From NCBI RefSeq assembly GCF_019052365.1, contig NZ_JAHQUY010000060.1, forward strand, positions 1 to 17,556: DNA of 17,556 nt, read 5' to 3'. The notes beneath the pieces were generated by a model. It was not told where the DNA came from. It saw nothing but the letters and a program-made list of their open reading frames with translations, and ran no database searches. Within the stretch, counting starts at the first letter, position 1. Each line of letters opens with the position of its first letter. The DNA is from Leyella stercorea (GTDB lineage Bacteria; Bacteroidota; Bacteroidia; Bacteroidales; Bacteroidaceae). The translations under genes were made by a program, and so were the position numbers. Shown one piece after another: positions 13,201-17,556 of this stretch.

Positions 13201-14961
13201 ATGAAACGAATCTATCTCATGGGCTCATTAGCAATGGCCCTCTCTCTATCGCTGTTCTCGTGTACTGACGAGAACAGCGATCCGTCGGGTGATGACTTCA
13301 AGCCAATGGAGTCGGACGGCAAGTATGTAGGCGAGGCAGTCGGCAACTTCTCTAAAGAGGAGTGGTATCCTGGCGGCGAACTCGGAACAACCGATAACGT
13401 GGCTTCAGGATGCTACGAAGACGAATCACCTGCCGTAACCGCACAGGGACTTATCGACGATTTCAACGCCGGCGAGAAGTTCTTTGAGCGTCAGTTCACG
13501 TCAGCCAACTCTGGCTTCAAGGGACTTGGTCCGGCTTCCGTGCGCCGCTCGTGTCTCGACTGCCACCCCAACTACGGACATGGCCGCCGCATGGACTCGT
13601 ACACTACGTCCTACGGCAATGGCAACGGCTATTTGCTCGCTGTTTATCACCCCGTAGACGGAGCCAACAGCAACGACGGTGGCTACGTAGCTGAAGTGAC
13701 GGGTATGCCACAGACACAAGCTACAGAACCCTTCAAGGCACCTATCGACGAGAGCCAGATCAAAATGCAGTGGCATCACGTGACGGCTATGGAAAGCGGT
13801 CTGCCTATGAAGTTCCCTGACGGCGAGGCTTACGACCTTATCTATCCTGAGGTGACAATACCGCGCTCGGCGTTCCGCACCAACCCTAATCCTTACGACA
13901 CGGGCAACAAGGCAGTGGCTGTCCGCGTAGAGTCTACAATCGGCGTGATGGGTACGGGTCTGCTCGATGCCATCACTGAAGAGGACATAAAGGCGCAGTA
14001 TGCCTCTACAGCCAACTACTACAAGAACGTAGCAAAGGTGGCTAACGTTTCGGAGTACGTTAACCCGAACTTCTGGGACGCTTCTGCCGACAACTTCGCT
14101 GCCGGCGCATGGTATCCCGGCACCGAGAACACCGGTGTATACGCCGACGGCGGCAACGGCAAGCCGATGGTGAAGCGCTTCACCTACGCTCTGACACGTG
14201 CCACGCTGCAGGACGGACCTGGTGCCAACGCCATCTGGAACATCACGAACGTGACACGTCCCGACCGTCCGAAACTCTACACCACAAACGCTTGGGCTGC
14301 AGCAATGGCTGAAGACAAGGAAGTGATAGAGAAGATAAAGAACGACCCGACATCACCGTTCTGGGCATCGACCGACGACGAGATAAGCAAGCGTGTGAAC
14401 GGACTCTTGAAGCCCGGCACCAACCAGTTCAGCAACGAGTGGCACAACTTTGAGCCGGAAATGTCTGCCGACCACTTCTACGAGTTCATGGTATGGCATC
14501 GCGGACTTGCCATTCCGCGCGCCCGCAACCTCAACGATTCGCGTGTGCAGCAGGGCAAGAAGGTGTTCATGGAGATAGGTTGCGCCAACTGTCACCGCCC
14601 GTCGTGGAAGACCGGCTCGGACAACTACTGGACACCGAATATGATTGCAGGCAAGAAGTTGCCGCGCTACGCCAACCAGACCATCTATCCGTACAGCGAT
14701 ATGATGCAGCACAAGCTCTACATGGTGAACGACATACACGGATCATGGTGTCGCACAACGCCGTTGTGGGGACGCGGACTTGCTGCAACCAACGGTAGCG
14801 GCGTAGAACGTCTGCACGACTGCCGCGCACGCAACGAGGTAGAGGCTATCATGTGGCATGCTTACTCGAAGAACTCGCACGCCTACAATTCGGCGCTCAA
14901 GTTCTACAATCTATCCAAGGCAGACCGCGACGCAGTGGTCATGTTCCTTCGTTCTATTTAA
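13201..14961 (+). CDS. Di-haem DUF1111 (thiol oxidoreductase-like) lipoprotein
   Basis: A 586-residue lipoprotein with lipobox LFSC (C21) followed by acidic TDENSDPSGDD, suggesting outer-membrane and probably surface location. Two c-type haem sites are present: CLDCH (118-122) and CANCH (461-465). The C-terminal block from YSDMMQHKLYMVNDIHG through TTPLWGRGL (near 520-527) to LHDCRARNEVEAIMWH (538-553) is the diagnostic DUF1111 region, a family related to di-haem cytochrome c peroxidases and often neighbouring imelysin genes. A redox role on iron, such as ferric/ferrous conversion or peroxide handling, is inferred. The third gene of the operon, it is followed by the CcsBA synthase that could mature its haems. 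Confidence 0.9.
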   Translation: MKRIYLMGSLAMALSLSLFSCTDENSDPSGDDFKPMESDGKYVGEAVGNFSKEEWYPGGELGTTDNVASGCYEDESPAVTAQGLIDDFNAGEKFFERQFTSANSGFKGLGPASVRRSCLDCHPNYGHGRRMDSYTTSYGNGNGYLLAVYHPVDGANSNDGGYVAEVTGMPQTQATEPFKAPIDESQIKMQWHHVTAMESGLPMKFPDGEAYDLIYPEVTIPRSAFRTNPNPYDTGNKAVAVRVESTIGVMGTGLLDAITEEDIKAQYASTANYYKNVAKVANVSEYVNPNFWDASADNFAAGAWYPGTENTGVYADGGNGKPMVKRFTYALTRATLQDGPGANAIWNITNVTRPDRPKLYTTNAWAAAMAEDKEVIEKIKNDPTSPFWASTDDEISKRVNGLLKPGTNQFSNEWHNFEPEMSADHFYEFMVWHRGLAIPRARNLNDSRVQQGKKVFMEIGCANCHRPSWKTGSDNYWTPNMIAGKKLPRYANQTIYPYSDMMQHKLYMVNDIHGSWCRTTPLWGRGLAATNGSGVERLHDCRARNEVEAIMWHAYSKNSHAYNSALKFYNLSKADRDAVVMFLRSI

Positions 14962-14967
14962 TACTTT

Positions 14968-15004
14968 ATTCTCCCACGGCTTCCTGCGAAGTGTGTGGGA
15001 GAAT
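14968..15004. other. Intercistronic hairpin between the di-haem gene and ccsBA
   Basis: ATTCTCCCAC (14968-14977) pairs perfectly with GTGGGAGAAT (14995-15004), and a CTTC/GAAG stem sits inside the loop. No T tract follows, so it is more likely an mRNA processing or stabilising hairpin, or an attenuator, than a full terminator. Confidence 0.65.
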
Positions 15005-15028
15005 AATCATATATAAGCAAACCGAATT

Positions 15029-17311
15029 ATGCAAAACCCTTTAAAGAAGACGCTTTTCGCGTTGTATGTTTTGGTGATAGTCTGCATGGCAGCCGCTACA
15101 GTAGTGGAGAAGTACAGCGGAACCGACTTTGTGCGCTCCAATGTGTATGGCGCATGGTGGTTCTCGCTGCTTTGGGCTGTGCTCACGGCTGCTGGCATCA
15201 TCTATTTTCTGCGCCACCGCTGCAAGTCGTGGTCGGGCATAGCGCTCCACCTCTCGTTCGTGGTGATACTTGCGGGCGCTTTCGTGACACACGTCAGTTC
15301 GGAGCGCGGCACGGTTCATCTGCGTCAGGGCGCATACATCAGTACCTGCGTGATGTACGACCGTCACAACCAGCCGCACGACGCGCAGATGCCGTTCCAG
15401 ATGCGCCTCGATCGCTTCGATGTGCAATATCATGAAGGCACCGACGCGGCAGAAGACTACGTGTCGCAGTTCACCATCATCGACCACGGCAAGCAATACA
15501 GCGGCAAGGTGTCGATGAACCGCATCTTCAGATACGGAGCGATGCGTTTCTACCAGTCGTCGTACGACAATGACATGCTCGGCGCATCCGTCTCCTTCAA
15601 CTCTGACCCCATTGGCATACCACTTACCTACACGGGCTACGCTCTGCTGTTCATCTCGCTCGTATACATGCTCTTCGACCCACACGGAGCCTACCGCAAA
15701 CTCTTGCGCCTCTCACATCTGAAGAAAGGACTGATGATGATGGCGCTGCTTTTCGCGCTCGGTGCAGGCTCGGCTCAGGCACATGTTCTGCCTAAGGAAA
15801 GCGCCGACCGCTTCGGACGTCTGATGGTGCTGCACAACAGTCGCATCTGTCCGCTACAGACCCTCGCCATCGACTTCACCAAGAACCTATACGGCGCGGC
15901 GTCGTACAACGGCTACACGCCCGAGCAGGTGCTCACGGGCTGGATGTTCTACGCCGACGACTGGATGCAGGAGCCGATGCTCCGACTGAAAGGTGCCGAG
16001 ATGCGCGACCGTCTGCAGCTGCCCGAATACGTGCCCATAAGCCAGTTCTTCAACAGCGCGATGGGCGGCTATACGCTCGGTCCGTACGTGCAGGAATACT
16101 ATGGCGGCAACCACGATGCGTTCCATTCGCAGGTGGCTGCCATAGACAATAAGATACAACTGATAATGGAGCTGCGTAGTGGCTCGCTCCTTAAACTCTT
16201 TCCTTATACAAATAAAGGCAAAACAACATGGTTTGCGCCTACAGACGACCTGCCCAATGCGATGGACAGAGAACACCAGCAGTTCGTGCGCTCGATATGT
16301 CTGCTGCTCGGCGACTGCGCCCTCACGTCCGACTACACGCAGATGGACGCCGTAGTGGGCAAGATGCTGAAGTATCAGCAGAAGAATGGGGGAGCGTCGA
16401 TGCCTTCCGACCGACGTGTCGCAGCCGAGCGCATATACAATCGCATACCTTTCGCCACAATACTCTTCATGCTGTGTCTGGCGATGGGCATAATCTCTTT
16501 CCTTTATGCTATAATAAGAATGTGTCGTGAGGACAACGGCGCGAACAATGGCGGCACGGACGCCGAACCCGTGCGGAAAGAGTGCAGCAAAAGGCTGCAT
16601 CTCACGTTCTTCGGTGTGAGTTACGCCGTACTGCTTCTGTCGTTCTGCGCGCTCACCTACTGCGAGTATCTGCGCTGGACTATCAGTGGCACGCTACCCA
16701 TGACCAACGGCTACGAGACTATGCTCTTCGTGGCGTGGCTCGTGCAGCTGCTCGCGCTTGTCTGCGGAGTGCGCCTCCGCTTGCTCGTGGCGTTGGGCTT
16801 CCTTATGTCGGGCTTCTTCCTGCTTGTGAGTCACATCGGACAGATGGACCCGCAGATAAAGCACACGATGCCAGTGCTCAACTCGCCGCTGCTCAGCGTG
16901 CATGTGTCTATAATAATGATGGGTTTCGCCATGCTCTCGTTCACGTTCATCAGTGGGCTCACCGCCCTTCTGTTGCGTCTCGTCAACCGCACGGCGCAGC
17001 CTAAGATGGTGCAGCTGCAGCAGCTCTCGCTCGTGTTTCTCTATCCCGCACTTGCCGCGCTCGGCATCGGCATCTTCATCGGAGCCATTTGGGCAAACGT
17101 CTCTTGGGGCGAGTATTGGGGATGGGACCCTAAGGAGGTGTGGGCGCTCATCACGTTCATGATATACGCCATACCGCTGCATGCGCGTTCGGTGGCTCAG
17201 TTGCGCCGCCCTACGGCGTTCCATCTCTTCATGACGCTGGCTTTCCTCACGCTCGTAATGACCTATTTCGGCGTCAACTACTTCCTCGGCGGAATGCACA
17301 GCTATGCATAA
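15029..17311 (+). CDS. ccsBA: CcsBA (ResB-CcsA fusion) cytochrome c synthase
   Basis: A 760-residue inner-membrane fusion protein of system II cytochrome c biogenesis. It exports haem and attaches it to CXXCH motifs in the periplasm. The ResB-like N-terminal half has membrane segments around 10-25, 43-60, 70-88 and 197-216, then a long periplasmic domain (about 255-470). The CcsA half starts near 475 and carries the WWD domain WGEYWGWDPKEVWALITF (693-710). The four histidines expected to ligate haem are present in the right contexts: H74 (IALHLSF), H625 (LSVHVS), H718 (PLHARS) and H757 (GGMHSY). It lies 67 bp after the di-haem gene, its obvious client. A strong terminator follows. Confidence 0.94.
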   Translation: MQNPLKKTLFALYVLVIVCMAAATVVEKYSGTDFVRSNVYGAWWFSLLWAVLTAAGIIYFLRHRCKSWSGIALHLSFVVILAGAFVTHVSSERGTVHLRQGAYISTCVMYDRHNQPHDAQMPFQMRLDRFDVQYHEGTDAAEDYVSQFTIIDHGKQYSGKVSMNRIFRYGAMRFYQSSYDNDMLGASVSFNSDPIGIPLTYTGYALLFISLVYMLFDPHGAYRKLLRLSHLKKGLMMMALLFALGAGSAQAHVLPKESADRFGRLMVLHNSRICPLQTLAIDFTKNLYGAASYNGYTPEQVLTGWMFYADDWMQEPMLRLKGAEMRDRLQLPEYVPISQFFNSAMGGYTLGPYVQEYYGGNHDAFHSQVAAIDNKIQLIMELRSGSLLKLFPYTNKGKTTWFAPTDDLPNAMDREHQQFVRSICLLLGDCALTSDYTQMDAVVGKMLKYQQKNGGASMPSDRRVAAERIYNRIPFATILFMLCLAMGIISFLYAIIRMCREDNGANNGGTDAEPVRKECSKRLHLTFFGVSYAVLLLSFCALTYCEYLRWTISGTLPMTNGYETMLFVAWLVQLLALVCGVRLRLLVALGFLMSGFFLLVSHIGQMDPQIKHTMPVLNSPLLSVHVSIIMMGFAMLSFTFISGLTALLLRLVNRTAQPKMVQLQQLSLVFLYPALAALGIGIFIGAIWANVSWGEYWGWDPKEVWALITFMIYAIPLHARSVAQLRRPTAFHLFMTLAFLTLVMTYFGVNYFLGGMHSYA

Positions 17312-17338
17312 CGACTCTTTGCTTTAAACAGAATATAC

Positions 17339-17377
17339 CTGCAGGCGTTTTAAACCGGACGCTTGCAGTTTTTTTTT
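17339..17377 (+). terminator. Intrinsic terminator of the imelysin-ccsBA operon
   Basis: CTGCAGGCGT (17339-17348) pairs with ACGCTTGCAG (17359-17368), with one G-T wobble and a 10-base loop, and is followed by nine T residues. It lies 27 bp past the ccsBA stop and back to back with the terminator of the right RNA element. Confidence 0.92.
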
Positions 17378-17397
17378 GCATCTGCAGAGTAGGGCAT

Positions 17398-17438
17398 AAA
17401 AAAACAGTGGCACAACTCTCAACGAGCTGTGCCACTGT
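17398..17438 (-). terminator. Intrinsic terminator of right RNA element
   Basis: On the minus strand ACAGTGGCAC pairs with GTGCCACTGT (stem arms 17429-17438 and 17404-17413) and ends in seven T residues. Compared with the left copy, one T-A pair is replaced by A-T and one G-C pair by A-T, while the loop is conserved. Confidence 0.9.
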
Positions 17439-17556
17439 CACTATGTTTAACTTGAAAAAATTCTAAAGTAATGAAGAGTCTCACGATCCTTCATAGCTAC
17501 CTGTTAAACAATCGTTACCTTAAACCTAATAACTAAAAACCTAAATCTATTACTAC
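17398..17556 (-). ncRNA. Structured small-RNA-like element, right copy
   Basis: The inverted second copy of the element at 1-161. It has the same closing stem TGTTTAAC/GTTAAACA, the same ATGAAG/CTTCAT hairpin and a terminator with compensatory stem changes. The first 55 bases from the window end match the left copy exactly; beyond that the copies differ by scattered substitutions and single-base indels. Both copies point inward, converging on protein genes that end next to them. Its 5' end and promoter lie outside the window. Confidence 0.6.

Noticed and set aside
1..17556. Composite transposon or invertible segment bounded by terminal inverted repeats
   Set aside because: No transposase, recombinase or target duplication is visible, the cargo includes housekeeping prfC, and the repeats contain RNA hairpins with terminators. 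The exact 55-base match fits an assembly break better.

Overview
The window looks like a Bacteroidales chromosome, probably Prevotellaceae. The evidence is the gene families (DUF4924, a Bacteroidetes-type CcsBA fusion, S1 sulfatase, acidic-tailed lipoproteins), the absence of Shine-Dalgarno-led starts, and several promoters of the Bacteroidetes form TTTG-N20-TAnnTTTG. All genes look chromosomal. There is no transposase, integrase, phage or conjugation gene.

Layout. (1) Positions 1-161 hold a structured RNA-like element on the plus strand ending in an intrinsic terminator. (2) 212-2152 (minus) carries a DUF554 membrane protein and a ROK-family sugar kinase, each with a recognisable promoter. 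(3) 2303-6899 (plus) carries a LysE-type exporter, DUF4924, peptide chain release factor 3, a CDF metal transporter and a C_GCAxxG_C_C redox-type protein, separated by short intergenic repeats. (4) 7078-8760 is a secreted Ser-type sulfatase. Its 3' end is tandemly duplicated and leads into a degenerate 22-bp-period array. (5) 9129-10175 (minus) is an OprB-like porin, convergent with the sulfatase across a long bidirectional hairpin. (6) 10447-17311 (plus) is a four-gene cluster read as one transcription unit: a Glu-rich outer-membrane porin, an imelysin lipoprotein, a di-haem DUF1111 lipoprotein and a CcsBA cytochrome c synthase. (7) 17398-17556 holds a second copy of the structured RNA element, on the minus strand.

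The most coherent functional story is the last cluster. Imelysin/M75 proteins and DUF1111 di-haem proteins are linked to iron uptake elsewhere, and CcsBA is the machine that would attach haem to the two CXXCH motifs of the DUF1111 protein. I read the operon as a self-contained outer-membrane iron (or metal) handling module, loosely parallel to EfeUOB. This is an inference.

The most notable non-coding features are the pair of inward-facing RNA elements at the two ends, whose terminator stems differ by compensatory changes while the loop stays identical, and the 22-bp array. The outermost 55 bases of the two ends are exact reverse complements, and identity breaks at base 56. That looks like a de Bruijn assembly (k=55) breaking at a multicopy element, so the terminal inverted repeats should not be read as transposon ends.
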